The notes under the pieces: generated by a model
The model's database searches: none
The model's input: the letters and a program-made list of their open reading frames with translations, nothing else
Told to the model about the DNA's origin: nothing
Shown: positions 17,903 to 26,978 of the stretch, one piece after another
Numbering within the stretch: the stretch's first letter is position 1
How the letters are laid out: each line of letters begins with the position of its first letter
Translations under genes and position numbers: made by a program
Assembly: GCA_013359135.1 (NCBI GenBank)
Contig: JABWCN010000025.1
Coordinates: 1 to 60,678 of the forward strand
Reading direction: 5' to 3'
DNA: 60,678 nt
From: Pseudobdellovibrionaceae bacterium
GTDB taxonomy: Bacteria > Bdellovibrionota > Bdellovibrionia > Bdellovibrionales > Bdellovibrionaceae

Positions 17903-18669
17903 AGCCAGTGATTATTTCTGAAATCGATCATGTGGCACATATCAAGCTACATAGGCCAGATATGAGAAACTCATTTAACGCAGAGATGATTTATGAGTTA
18001 ACAAATGTTTTTGAAAAATTGGAACTTCGTGATGATTTAAGAGCTGTAACATTGTCTGGTGAGGGAAAAGTTTTTTGTGCTGGAGCTGACTTGAATTGGA
18101 TGAAATCCATGGTTGGGTTTAGTTATGGTGAGAACTTGAAAGATGCTGAAGCTTTATATCAGATGTTCTCTGCGCAAAAAAAGTTGAATTTACCATTGAT
18201 TGCACTTGTTCATGGAGCTGCTTATGGAGGAGCTTTAGGGTTAATAGCTAATTGTGATTATGTCATTGCCGAAGATGGTACTTCTTTTTGCTTTAGCGAA
18301 GTTAAATTAGGAATATCACCGGCTGTTATCTCGAGTTTTGTCCTAGGTAAAGCAAGTCCTTTGGTCAGACATTACATGCTTTCGGGAGGTGTGTTTAATG
18401 CACAAAAGGCAAAGGAACTATTTTTAGTAGATGAGATTGCAGGCAAAGAGCAGGCTCATCACCAGTTACAATCAATCATTCATCAATATAAAGAGTGTGG
18501 TCCTTTAGCAGTAAAAAAAACAAAACAGTTATTAAAAAATATTGCTGAAGAGGGGAGTCCTATTAAGGATTTAACTACTCAGCTAATTGCAGAATTAAGG
18601 ACTTCACCTGAGGGGCAAGAGGGATTAAAAAGTTTTTTGGAAAAACGTAAACCTTTTTGGCGCCTCTAA
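17899..18669 (+). CDS. liuC: Methylglutaconyl-CoA hydratase (enoyl-CoA hydratase family)
   Basis: The start is the ATG overlapping the mccB stop. The longer frame from 17866 would only add a non-conserved tail. The 256-residue crotonase-fold protein has [19 protein letters not shown] (about 53-71) and [20 protein letters not shown] (about 104-123), giving the oxyanion hole and acyl-CoA pocket. It has Glu residues typical of hydratases at the expected later position ([11 protein letters not shown]). The ADLNWMK form is the methylglutaconyl-CoA hydratase type. It hydrates 3-methylglutaconyl-CoA to HMG-CoA between the carboxylase and the lyase. Confidence 0.87.
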   Translation: MKPVIISEIDHVAHIKLHRPDMRNSFNAEMIYELTNVFEKLELRDDLRAVTLSGEGKVFCAGADLNWMKSMVGFSYGENLKDAEALYQMFSAQKKLNLPLIALVHGAAYGGALGLIANCDYVIAEDGTSFCFSEVKLGISPAVISSFVLGKASPLVRHYMLSGGVFNAQKAKELFLVDEIAGKEQAHHQLQSIIHQYKECGPLAVKKTKQLLKNIAEEGSPIKDLTTQLIAELRTSPEGQEGLKSFLEKRKPFWRL

Positions 18670-18695
18670 TCCTAGGTAATAAGAAAGAATAAATT

Positions 18696-20180
18696 ATGAG
18701 AACCGAACAAAAAAAAATTCAAAGACTTGCTATTGCCAATCGCGGAGAAGTAGCCGTAAGAATTATTAAAGCCTGCCAAGAGCTTGGCATTGAAACAGTG
18801 TTGTTACATTCAGAAGTAGATGTTCAGTCTCGAGCTTATCGAATGGCAACTAAAACTATTTGTATTGGCGGAGCTAGCACCGCTGAAAGTTATTTAAATA
18901 TCAGAGCTAATATTCATGGGGCGTTGGCAGGCGGAGCGCAAGCTATACATCCAGGATTTGGTTTTCTTTCTGAAAATGCTGATTTTGCAGAAGCTTGTGT
19001 TCAAGCAGGACTTATTTTTGTTGGTCCTTCACCGGAGTCAATTCGTGCTTTGGGTGACAAGGTAAATTGTAAAGAGCTTGCAAAAGTTTTAGGTATTCCA
19101 TTAGTGCCTGGTTACGAAGGTGAAAATCAGGAAGTAGTTTTTTTGGTTGCTCAGGCAGAAAAGATTGGTTTTCCAGTGATTGTGAAAGCCGCCGCTGGAG
19201 GTGGTGGGCGAGGAATGAAGTTGATAAACTCTTTGGAGGAAGCAAAAGAACTTATTGAATCAGCGCAGAGGGAGTCTCAAGCCGCTTTTGGCTCTAGTAA
19301 AGTTTTTCTTGAAAAGTATTTAGACAGAGCTAAACATATTGAATTTCAAATTTTTGCTGATTCCATAGGTCAAGTGATTCATTTAATGGACAGAGAGTGT
19401 TCTGTTCAACGTAGACATCAAAAAATTATCGAAGAAGCGTTGTCTCCATCATTGACCCATGCAATACGGAGTCGGATGGCTGAGTGTGCTGTTAATATTG
19501 CCAAAAAAGCTAATTATAAAGGCGCAGGCACAGTTGAATTTCTATTTCAAGACAATGAATTTTATTTGTTGGAAGTGAATACACGCTTACAGGTTGAACA
19601 TCCAGTAACAGAAGAAGTGATGGGCATAGATTTAGTAAAGGCACAAATTTTGACCGCACAAAATGATTTTGTTTTGACTCAAGACCGTTACCGAACAGCT
19701 CATGGGCATAGTATTGAATGTCGAGTTTATGCAGAGAATTCTTATCTTGGAGGAATGCCAAGTACAGGAGTTTTGGGAACAGTGTCTTTTCCTGAGGGAC
19801 CTGGAAGACGTTTTGAATACGGATTTGAAAAAAATGATACCATCACAGCTCATTACGACCCAATGATTGCTAAAGTGATTGTGTGGGACGAAACAAGAGA
19901 GAAGGCAATTAAGAAGATGCAACAAGTGTTAAGTGAAACTGTCATTTTTGGAGTTCATACAAATATTCCATACTTACAAGCTATTTTGTCTCATCCAGAA
20001 TTTATTTTAGGTAAGATGACAACTCGATTTATTGAAACTTATTTTAAAGATCCGATCAAAGTCAGAGAGTTATCTAGTATGGAATTAAAAATGATAGAAC
20101 AGATAAAAAAAGAAATGACTCATCTGAAGCCCACAGGAGCTAATGAAAATCCATGGAGTAGCTATTGGAGAGGATTATAA
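18696..20180 (+). CDS. mccA: Biotin carboxylase subunit of methylcrotonoyl-CoA carboxylase
   Basis: The 494-residue ATP-grasp enzyme has ANRGEVAVRII (about 14-24), the glycine-rich AAAGGGGRGMKL loop (about 165-176), EKYLDRAKHIEFQ and EVNTRLQVEHPVTE (about 290-303). It carboxylates the biotin on the separate carrier protein encoded next. Most MccA proteins are about 650 residues with biotin carboxylase, BT and carrier domains in one chain. Here the chain stops after the carboxylase domain plus about 45 residues, and the BT domain appears reduced or split. Context with mccB, liuC and HMG-CoA lyase assigns it to leucine degradation rather than acetyl-CoA carboxylase. Confidence 0.87.
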   Translation: MRTEQKKIQRLAIANRGEVAVRIIKACQELGIETVLLHSEVDVQSRAYRMATKTICIGGASTAESYLNIRANIHGALAGGAQAIHPGFGFLSENADFAEACVQAGLIFVGPSPESIRALGDKVNCKELAKVLGIPLVPGYEGENQEVVFLVAQAEKIGFPVIVKAAAGGGGRGMKLINSLEEAKELIESAQRESQAAFGSSKVFLEKYLDRAKHIEFQIFADSIGQVIHLMDRECSVQRRHQKIIEEALSPSLTHAIRSRMAECAVNIAKKANYKGAGTVEFLFQDNEFYLLEVNTRLQVEHPVTEEVMGIDLVKAQILTAQNDFVLTQDRYRTAHGHSIECRVYAENSYLGGMPSTGVLGTVSFPEGPGRRFEYGFEKNDTITAHYDPMIAKVIVWDETREKAIKKMQQVLSETVIFGVHTNIPYLQAILSHPEFILGKMTTRFIETYFKDPIKVRELSSMELKMIEQIKKEMTHLKPTGANENPWSSYWRGL

Positions 20181-20554
20181 TGAAAACATTTGAAATTTTT
20201 GAAAATGGACAAAAAGTTAAAGCTAGGGCTGAAATCGTAAAAAATAAAATATGGGTTCATCTTTCTGGGCAGACCATGGTTTTTGATCTAGAGACAGGAC
20301 GAGTTAATAAAAGAAGTACAAATCAGAAGACCTCTAATCCACATTTGATAATGGCACCAATGCCTGGGAAGATTACTAAAATATTTGTAGTTCAGGGACA
20401 AGCCATTAAAGTTGGAGATTCGTTGATTGTTATGGAGGCAATGAAGATGGAATATACCTTAAAGACAAGTATTGCCGGAAAAATCAAAAAAGTGAATTGT
20501 CAGGTGAATGAACAAGTCCCATTAGCAACATTATTGGTCGAGATAGAAGACTAA
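20180..20554 (+). CDS. Separate biotin carboxyl carrier protein for the MCC complex
   Basis: The true start is the ATG at 20180, overlapping the mccA TAA by one base (TAATG). GGAGAGGA lies just before it. The 124-residue product has an N-terminal beta part (about 1-45) and a biotinyl domain (about 54-123) containing PMPGKI and EAMKMEYTLK, with the biotinylated Lys at about residue 89. It shuttles carboxyl groups between the biotin carboxylase and carboxyltransferase. A stand-alone carrier in an MCC operon is unusual but has a proper start and signals, so it is unlikely to be a frameshift. Confidence 0.85.
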   Translation: MKTFEIFENGQKVKARAEIVKNKIWVHLSGQTMVFDLETGRVNKRSTNQKTSNPHLIMAPMPGKITKIFVVQGQAIKVGDSLIVMEAMKMEYTLKTSIAGKIKKVNCQVNEQVPLATLLVEIED

Positions 20555-20562
20555 GGTTTATT

Positions 20563-21465
20563 ATGAAGAAAAAAATAACACTAGTAGAAGTCGGTCTAAG
20601 AGATGGTTTACAAAATGAGTCTAAAATCTTAACTGTGGAGCAGAAGGTAGAGTTAGGAAAGAGGCTTTTAGGTAGTGGGATTAGAAGAATGGAAACCGGA
20701 GCTTTTGTCAGAGCTGATCGTATTCCTCAAATGCAAGGAAGTGATGATGTTTTTAGAAAACTTTATAATCCCAAGCAAAAATCATTATTGTCAGTGTTAG
20801 TTCCAAATGAAGTTGGAATGATAAAGGCTATTGAAGCAGGAGTAAAAGAAGTTGCTGTTTTTGCTGGTTGTTCAGAGTCATTTTCTCAAAAAAATATTAA
20901 TTGTTCTATTGAAGAAAGTTTTTTGCGTTTTGAAAAAGTTTTTGTTTTAGCAAAAAAAAATAAAATCAAAGTCAGAGGGTATTTGAGCGTTTGTTTTGGT
21001 TGTCCTTTTGAGGGTGCTGTTAGTGAAGCTAGAGTTGTTAAGTTAGCAAGCAAGTTATATGAAATGGGTGCTTACGAAATTTCTATAGGTGATACTATTG
21101 GCGTGGCACATGCGGGACAGGTTAATTCTTTAATGACAAAATTAAAAAAAGTAATTCCTGTAGAAAAATTAGCCGGCCATTTCCACGATACTAGAGGTCA
21201 GGCTTTAGCAAATATTTTAGAAGCTTATAATTTAGGTATAACCGTTTTTGATTCAAGCATTGGAGGCCTTGGAGGCTGTCCTTATGCTCCTGCAGCTACA
21301 GGTAATGTTGCGACTGAGGATGTTCTGTATATGTTTCAAAATAAAGGGGTTAGTGTTGGAGTTGATTTAAATAAGATACTAAGTATTCATTCATGGCTAA
21401 GTGAACAAATGCAAAAGCAACTACCTTCAAAACTAGGACAAGTTGGGCTGCTTAAATTAAAATGA
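20563..21465 (+). CDS. liuE: Hydroxymethylglutaryl-CoA lyase
   Basis: The 300-residue TIM-barrel protein begins VEVGLRDGLQNES (about 9-21), carries the HMG-CoA lyase signature SIGGLGGCPYAPAATGNVAT near 227-246 (catalytic Cys in GGCPYA) and HFHDTRG (metal-binding His) near 206-212. It cleaves HMG-CoA to acetyl-CoA and acetoacetate, the last step of leucine degradation. It lies 8 bp after the carrier gene and completes the operon. Isovaleryl-CoA dehydrogenase and acetoacetate activation are not in the window. Confidence 0.93.
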   Translation: MKKKITLVEVGLRDGLQNESKILTVEQKVELGKRLLGSGIRRMETGAFVRADRIPQMQGSDDVFRKLYNPKQKSLLSVLVPNEVGMIKAIEAGVKEVAVFAGCSESFSQKNINCSIEESFLRFEKVFVLAKKNKIKVRGYLSVCFGCPFEGAVSEARVVKLASKLYEMGAYEISIGDTIGVAHAGQVNSLMTKLKKVIPVEKLAGHFHDTRGQALANILEAYNLGITVFDSSIGGLGGCPYAPAATGNVATEDVLYMFQNKGVSVGVDLNKILSIHSWLSEQMQKQLPSKLGQVGLLKLK

Positions 21466-21555
21466 TTTTTCGAAATAAATTTTCAGATAAATTTCCTTAG
21501 TCTTTGAGCTTAATTGTGTGAAGTTAATGCTGTCTAAAAACATTACAGCTTATAA

Positions 21556-21585
21556 TTGTTTTGAATATGAATAAACTTGTACTAT
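21556..21585 (+). promoter_or_regulatory. Candidate promoter of the S33 peptidase gene
   Basis: TTGTTT (21556-21561) and TACTAT (21580-21585) are 18 bp apart. They precede a GC-richer 5' leader of about 55 nt (GTCCCAC... GGGTGGGG pairing possible) before the ATG at 21649, which has GGGGAGG. Confidence 0.35.
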
Positions 21586-21648
21586 GGTCCCACTCACAAA
21601 GTAGGGTGGGGTATCCCTAACTTTCGGCGGTGATGTTGGGGAGGTTTC

Positions 21649-23163
21649 ATGGGGAGAGTTTATTTATCATTTATTTTGTCATTTCTTGTGATGTTTCAAA
21701 TTTCTTGTCAAAAGTCAGATTCAAAGTCAGCAGTTGGTAATGTCATCGATGAAACGTTAGTTCTAAAAGTGACAAAAGAAAATTTTATCTCAGGAAAAAA
21801 ATTCTGTTCTCTTTATGTTAATTCTACAGAGTATAACAGTAAAGAGTTTGGTGTTTGGATTGAAGTCCCAAGAAACTACCAAGAACCTAAAGAGAAAATA
21901 AAATTATATGCTTACACTAGAAAACCATTTAATCCCAGTTTGCCATCAGTAATTTTTATTGATGGGGGGCCTGGTCAGAATACCCACCATTCAGAAGATA
22001 TTTATGAAAGTAGTTTTAATCAAATTAATTTTGATCAACGTGGCGTAGGGTGTTCGACGGCAGATACTTGGGAAGAGTACATACAAGTAGATCAGTATTC
22101 TTCAAATAATACCGTGCAAGACATTGAAATGATCCGTAAATATTTTGATATCAAGTCATGGGCTGTTTATGGAATCAGTTACGGCACTGTGCCGGCAACA
22201 ATATATGCCTCAAAATATCCAGCCGTCAGTAAATCATTAGTTTTAGAGGGAGTTGTGGGGTCAGTTGATCACTTGAGTCGATCATCATTTTTAGTTGAAA
22301 AATGGAACTTGGTTTTGAAACGGTTAAGTGAAAAACAACTCGCAAGTTTTGAAAGTGTGATTTTCAGCAAAGATAGAAAAAAGATTTCGATTTTGAATGA
22401 GTATCTTGGAATTTCAGCATATATGGATGCTGGTTTTGTACAATTGAAAGAGAGAATTTTTGATAAACTGTTTCCTTTATCTGGTGGTATTTCAGATAGT
22501 TCCTTTGAAGAGCTAAACATAAAAATTCAAAAATTCAAAAATAGATATGCAACTCCACAGCAGCCTGGTGCTGTTGATGAGAATATTCTAATAACGTTTT
22601 ATTGTAAGGAACTAAACGCTTTTGCTAAAGATAAATTCGAGGTTAACTATTATAAAGGTATTGGATTCGTTGAAGAGCCCACAGATAAAAAAACACGTTG
22701 GAAAGATGATTGTCATAAACTAGGACTTACTGAGCAAAAACAAGAACCTTACAACGAAGGCTTGTACAAAGTTCGACGCCCAGTATACTATTTACAAGGC
22801 AGTCATGATGCCGCGACAGTAGCTACTGGAGCCATGGAGCATTGGCGAACAGTGCCTCTGGATCGGTCTTATTTTCTATTGGCAGTCAAGGGTGGTCATA
22901 ACCCAGGTTTATCGAAGCTGAAAACTGAAAATGAAAAAATAAAATTAGAACATCAGGATTTATATAAAAAAGTTTTTTTAGATGAAGGTCTTACGAGTAG
23001 TTTTGTAACACAGCTGAATAACTCAGTTGAAAATTATGAAACAAATAGTTGGACTCGAGAAGTAAAGTGGCAACTCTACACTCAGTTTCCTAAGAACTCA
23101 TTTTCAATTGAGAAGCAATTTGAGGGCATAAGGGCCAATTCAAATTCATTGACTCTAGAGTGA
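21649..23163 (+). CDS. S33-type alpha/beta-hydrolase (tripeptidyl aminopeptidase-like) lipoprotein
   Basis: The 504-residue product has a lipoprotein-like signal ending QISC (about residue 20). DGGPGQNTHH near 105 is the HGGPG-like oxyanion strand, GISYGT (about 175) the nucleophile elbow and GGHNPGL near 422 the catalytic His. This is the peptidase S33 (proline iminopeptidase/tripeptidyl aminopeptidase) layout, acting on N-terminal residues of peptides. Envelope attachment fits digestion of peptides outside the cytoplasm. The start has GGGGAGG at good spacing. It overlaps the long upstream frame of the next gene, but not with the start chosen there. Confidence 0.8.
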   Translation: MGRVYLSFILSFLVMFQISCQKSDSKSAVGNVIDETLVLKVTKENFISGKKFCSLYVNSTEYNSKEFGVWIEVPRNYQEPKEKIKLYAYTRKPFNPSLPSVIFIDGGPGQNTHHSEDIYESSFNQINFDQRGVGCSTADTWEEYIQVDQYSSNNTVQDIEMIRKYFDIKSWAVYGISYGTVPATIYASKYPAVSKSLVLEGVVGSVDHLSRSSFLVEKWNLVLKRLSEKQLASFESVIFSKDRKKISILNEYLGISAYMDAGFVQLKERIFDKLFPLSGGISDSSFEELNIKIQKFKNRYATPQQPGAVDENILITFYCKELNAFAKDKFEVNYYKGIGFVEEPTDKKTRWKDDCHKLGLTEQKQEPYNEGLYKVRRPVYYLQGSHDAATVATGAMEHWRTVPLDRSYFLLAVKGGHNPGLSKLKTENEKIKLEHQDLYKKVFLDEGLTSSFVTQLNNSVENYETNSWTREVKWQLYTQFPKNSFSIEKQFEGIRANSNSLTLE

Positions 23164-23213
23164 GTGAATATAAAGTAATAGTTAAAATGCGCCCTAAGCA
23201 AAGGATAACTATT

Positions 23214-23771
23214 ATGAAAAATTATTTTAGATTGGCAATTTTGTTTTTATGTTTCAGTTTGGCGTCTGCTTCTTTTGCATCAGAAGGAAGTGGTGAGAAA
23301 ATTGGAAAAAAAATTGATGTTAAAATTGAAGAAGCACAAAACTACTCACAAGAGAAAAAAGAAAAAATTCAAAAAGAGTTTCAAACTCAGCTAGATAAAA
23401 TAGACTCAGATATTCAAATTTTAAAAAGTAAAATTAATAATACTAAAAAAACTGTAAGTGCGGATGTAAAGGCACACTGGACTGATAATGTTAATTTACT
23501 TGAAAAAAGAAGAATAGAGCTGAGACAAGATTTAGAGAGTCTTCAGCAAAGCTCTGGAAATGCTTGGGAAGAGTTAAAAACTGGAATGCAAAATGCTGTA
23601 GCAGATTTAAAATCTTCGTTTAAGAAGGCAAAAAAAGAATTTGCTCACTCCGATAAAAAGGCACAAGAAAAAGTTTCAACGAATGATGAAAAGAAGGAAA
23701 AATTAAGCGAAGAAAAAAATAAAGAAACAATTGAAAATAAATCAAAAAATAAGAATAAAGAAAAAAAATAA
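23214..23771 (+). CDS. Exported coiled-coil protein with basic/acidic tail
   Basis: The start is the ATG at 23214 after AAAGGA. The frame open from 23160 lacks a signal. A signal peptide (MKNYFRLAILFLCFSLASASF) is followed by a long helical coiled-coil region (about 30-140), full of Lys/Glu/Gln heptads. The final 50 residues are almost entirely Lys, Glu, Asn and Ser. It is probably periplasmic and structural. No family is recognised. Next genes (TPM, Tim44-like) follow on the same strand at 34 bp. Confidence 0.6.
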   Translation: MKNYFRLAILFLCFSLASASFASEGSGEKIGKKIDVKIEEAQNYSQEKKEKIQKEFQTQLDKIDSDIQILKSKINNTKKTVSADVKAHWTDNVNLLEKRRIELRQDLESLQQSSGNAWEELKTGMQNAVADLKSSFKKAKKEFAHSDKKAQEKVSTNDEKKEKLSEEKNKETIENKSKNKNKEKK

Positions 23772-23805
23772 AATTGATGAAGTTCTTATTAAAAGGGTCA
23801 TATAA

Positions 23806-24414
23806 ATGATTAAGTTACCAGAAAAAAAAGTTATTTCAAAATGTATAGAAGAATTTGAATTGCAAACTCAAATCGAGTTTAAACTAATTATTGAAAAAAA
23901 AGCCGCTAATTATAGTGAGATTATCTATACTCTTTTGTTGGTTTTTGTCTTTATTTTTTGGGGAGCTGTTCACTTTTTTGACGCCGATTTTGATTTTAAT
24001 GTGATCTATTTAGAAGCCCTATTTTTGGTTGTTTTTAATTATTTGTTTTTAAGTAAGTTTCTAGTTATTCAGTATTTTTTACCAGATAGTTTAAAATTAA
24101 GAAAAGCTAAAGAGCGAGCTTTGTTTTTATTTGCGCGGGAAAAAATATACAGGACTAAATTGAGGTCAGGTATGTTGCTTTATTATTCAAAATTAGAAAA
24201 AAAAGGAATTTTCATAGTCGATGAAGGTGTAAAAGAAAAAATAAATCCTGATCAGTTAGAGTTCTGGCAGGCAGAGTTTAATCGTAGTATAAATAGTGAG
24301 AATTTTATCGAAGAGTTAGGTGCTTTTATACGTACATTTGGAGTTTTTTGTCATAGGATTTGGCCTGATGAAACCTTTACTAATGAATTATCTAACGAAG
24401 TATTGGGTAAATAA
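23806..24414 (+). CDS. TPM-domain membrane protein
   Basis: The 202-residue protein opens with a TPM-like segment (about 1-45: LPEKKVISKCIEEFELQTQ then IEFKLIIEKKA). Two hydrophobic membrane segments (about 45-65 and 76-93) follow, then the rest of the TPM-type alpha/beta region (about 105-200). Bacterial TPM proteins (YgcG/Psb32-like) are membrane-associated and function is largely unknown. The next gene begins 1 bp after this stop, so the two are coupled. Confidence 0.65.
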   Translation: MIKLPEKKVISKCIEEFELQTQIEFKLIIEKKAANYSEIIYTLLLVFVFIFWGAVHFFDADFDFNVIYLEALFLVVFNYLFLSKFLVIQYFLPDSLKLRKAKERALFLFAREKIYRTKLRSGMLLYYSKLEKKGIFIVDEGVKEKINPDQLEFWQAEFNRSINSENFIEELGAFIRTFGVFCHRIWPDETFTNELSNEVLGK

Positions 24415-24415
24415 C

Positions 24416-26029
24416 ATGTTTAAAAGAAAATTAAAAATAGATTCAATCATTATGATGTGCTCTCGTGTGCTTATTTTTTTAACTTCTAGTAACCTTTTTA
24501 TTGTAACTGGCTTTTTATTGCTAATTGTCGAGGAAGCTGATTCAAGAGTTGGCGGTGGACATTCTTATGGACGTGGAAGAAGTTCAGGTGGGAGTTCTAG
24601 TGGTGGATGGAGTTCGGGCAGCTCTAGTTATAATGGGTATAACAATGGTGGCGGCGCTATCTTTGAGATGATATATTGGTTTATTCGAATTTGTGTTAGA
24701 TATCCTGCTTTTGGAATCCCCTTATTACTTGTTATCTTCTATTTGATTTATTCCTATAGAAAAAATTTAAATAAATATTCTGATTATTATTCTACTTATG
24801 GCGGGAACAGTAATACTTCAAGTAAAGAAACTTCTGCTCTAGCGAATAGAACACGCGAGTACATTAGTATTATAAATCAAAATGATTCTAACTTTTCGTT
24901 CCCCATTTTTAAAGATTTTATTTTTTCTTTATATTCACAACTACATGAGTTTAGAGCTCAGAATAAAATAGAAAACTTAAGTTTATTTTTCTCAGAGGAG
25001 TTACTTCAAAGACTTCAAACTGAGTCTAAAAGCTTAAAAAGTGTTGATGAAGTTGTCATTGGTAACTGTCAAATAGTTAAAGTCTCAAAGGATAAAGAAT
25101 TTTTACAAGTAAAGATTTTATTTACAGCAAACTACACTGAATTTTATAAAGATGGGTCTTCAAAGCGATTTGTTTTAAAAGATACTTGGCAGCTAAGACG
25201 AAGCGTTGGAGCTGTTTCAAAGGCGCCAGAAAAAATTTCAGCTCATAATTGTCCTAATTGTGGCGCGTCTAACGAGTCAATAAGCTTTGGAAAATGTCAA
25301 CGATGTGGCGTTACTAATCAAGAAGCAAGACTGGATTGGCTTGTTTATGATATTTCCTCAGTGAGGGAAGCACATTATTCAGCAAATAATTTATCTCCCA
25401 TGTTGTCTGGACAAATTATAGAAGAGGGAACTCAGTTGCCAACATTGAGAGATCCGCAAATTGATATTTCAGTTAAAGAGTTTTTTCCAGTTCGTGATGA
25501 ATTAGAGTATGCAAGAAAAAGATTTGAAGAGGTTTTTTTGAACTTGCAAAAAGCATGGAGCGAACAGAAGTGGGAGCTAGCTAGGCCTTTTGAAACAGAT
25601 GCTTTATTTCAATCACATTATTTTTGGATTGAAGATTATAAAAGAAAATTGCAACGTAACCATATCGAAAAAGTTAATGTCCAAAAGATAGTTCCTGTCG
25701 CTTTATACAATGATAAGTACTATTTGAGTTTTACAGTCAGAATTTTTGCCGAGATGATTGACTACACCAAAGATCAGAAAGGTAAACTTATTAGTGGTTC
25801 TAATTCAAGGAAAATCAATTTTACAGAATATTGGACTTTTATAAAAGGGATTGGTTACAACCACAAAGATGCTAAAACAAAAAGTATGTTAAATTGTCCT
25901 TCTTGCGGTGCTGGTTTGAAAATTTCTATGGCTGGAAATTGTGAATTTTGTTCGTCAAAAATAACACTAGGTCAATTTGACTGGGTATTATCACAAATTG
26001 AACAGGATGAAGAATTTAATTTGGGTTAA
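24416..26029 (+). CDS. Tim44-like-domain membrane protein with two zinc ribbons
   Basis: The start at 24416 is the ATG right after the TPM stop. The longer frame from 24320 overlaps that gene and adds no signal. An N-terminal hydrophobic segment (about 12-40) leads to a Gly/Ser/Tyr-rich tract (about 44-80). A second membrane segment (about 88-110) follows, then a first Tim44-like domain (about 140-275). A CPNCG...CQRCG zinc ribbon sits near 278-300, a second Tim44-like domain (about 360-500) and a CPSCG...CEFCS ribbon near 515-535. Function is unknown. The doubled domain/ribbon arrangement and TPM partner suggest a membrane complex. Confidence 0.65.
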   Translation: MFKRKLKIDSIIMMCSRVLIFLTSSNLFIVTGFLLLIVEEADSRVGGGHSYGRGRSSGGSSSGGWSSGSSSYNGYNNGGGAIFEMIYWFIRICVRYPAFGIPLLLVIFYLIYSYRKNLNKYSDYYSTYGGNSNTSSKETSALANRTREYISIINQNDSNFSFPIFKDFIFSLYSQLHEFRAQNKIENLSLFFSEELLQRLQTESKSLKSVDEVVIGNCQIVKVSKDKEFLQVKILFTANYTEFYKDGSSKRFVLKDTWQLRRSVGAVSKAPEKISAHNCPNCGASNESISFGKCQRCGVTNQEARLDWLVYDISSVREAHYSANNLSPMLSGQIIEEGTQLPTLRDPQIDISVKEFFPVRDELEYARKRFEEVFLNLQKAWSEQKWELARPFETDALFQSHYFWIEDYKRKLQRNHIEKVNVQKIVPVALYNDKYYLSFTVRIFAEMIDYTKDQKGKLISGSNSRKINFTEYWTFIKGIGYNHKDAKTKSMLNCPSCGAGLKISMAGNCEFCSSKITLGQFDWVLSQIEQDEEFNLG

Positions 26030-26978
26030 TATCTGCTAAGTCATTGATAGTAGGTTTAACAGTAAATTCATATTCAAAGGGTATTGAGTCTTGCCAGTTG
26101 TCCTTTCTGCCCCAGAAAGAAATTTTGTATTTTCCAGGAGTTAAATTTCCGGGAGGACTCCAAATGGTTTCTTTGACTTCGAATAAAGAGCCAACCAACT
26201 TCCAAGGTTTATCTATTCTTTCGGACATATGATAGGAATATTCTAACTTTCCAATGATGATGATAGATCTTTTTTGCGGTAGTTTAATTTCAAATTGATT
26301 TTCATTTTTAGGATTATTTGCCACTTCAAAATTTAGGTCGCTTATTTGTGCAGAAGAGACAGTAATTTTTTTTGGAGAAAAAGACTCCTTACCCATGACT
26401 TCTTCATTGCCAATACTTGTGATTGAAAAAGTGAAACTGCCGGCTTCTAAGAATAATTCAGCACTCGTTGAATTTGATATTTTTTCTAAAACCGTCTTAG
26501 TGTTGTTGTCATAAACTTTAAGTAAGTATTTTTTAGCTTGAGGAGCTTGGTTCCAGTTAATAAGAACTTTTCCTTTCATAGTTTTATTAGAGGCTCTTCC
26601 GGCAAAGAAACTTTCTTTATTTGTTTGATCTGCTTCGTTAAACTTAACAGGATCTGGCGGAACCTCAATGGGTGTTAAGTCACTCCAAGAGCTGAATTTT
26701 CCATAACTATCAAGAAATCTACCTCTTATTTTGACTTTTCCTGAAGTCGATTTGAACTTAAGTAAACTAGTCTTAGACTCAAAGGTTTTAAGTAGTTTAT
26801 TTTTTGAGTTAAAAACTTGAACTTGATATTTAACTGCATTTTTATTTTCTTCCCATTGCATTTCGACAGAAGAAAGTTTTTTAGAAATCGACTTTATTGA
26901 TGAATCATCAGGCTGATTTGCGTAGCTGATTCCTATTTGGAGAGTTAAAAAAAAAGAAAACAAATAATTATGGATCAT
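26016..26978 (-). CDS. Exported protein with fibronectin III-like domains
   Basis: The 320-residue product has a signal peptide (about 1-20) and three beta-sandwich-like units: VEMQWEENKNAVKYQVQVFN (about 37-56), KVLINWNQAPQAKKYLLKVYDN (about 137-158) and TIWSPPGNLTPGKYKISFWGR (about 269-289). Each matches the 'W..a..a..Y.v.v' fibronectin III pattern. It is probably a binding scaffold in the envelope. Its 3' end overlaps the Tim44-like gene end by 14 bp, and its start overlaps the next gene upstream by 11 bp, indicating a tight three-gene operon. Confidence 0.55.
   Translation of the reverse strand: MIHNYLFSFFLTLQIGISYANQPDDSSIKSISKKLSSVEMQWEENKNAVKYQVQVFNSKNKLLKTFESKTSLLKFKSTSGKVKIRGRFLDSYGKFSSWSDLTPIEVPPDPVKFNEADQTNKESFFAGRASNKTMKGKVLINWNQAPQAKKYLLKVYDNNTKTVLEKISNSTSAELFLEAGSFTFSITSIGNEEVMGKESFSPKKITVSSAQISDLNFEVANNPKNENQFEIKLPQKRSIIIIGKLEYSYHMSERIDKPWKLVGSLFEVKETIWSPPGNLTPGKYKISFWGRKDNWQDSIPFEYEFTVKPTINDLADINPN

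Noticed and set aside
20165-20182. Possible frameshift splitting the MCC alpha subunit
   Set aside because: The second gene has its own ribosome site and ATG overlapping the stop (TAATG), so two genes is the simpler reading, pending read checks.
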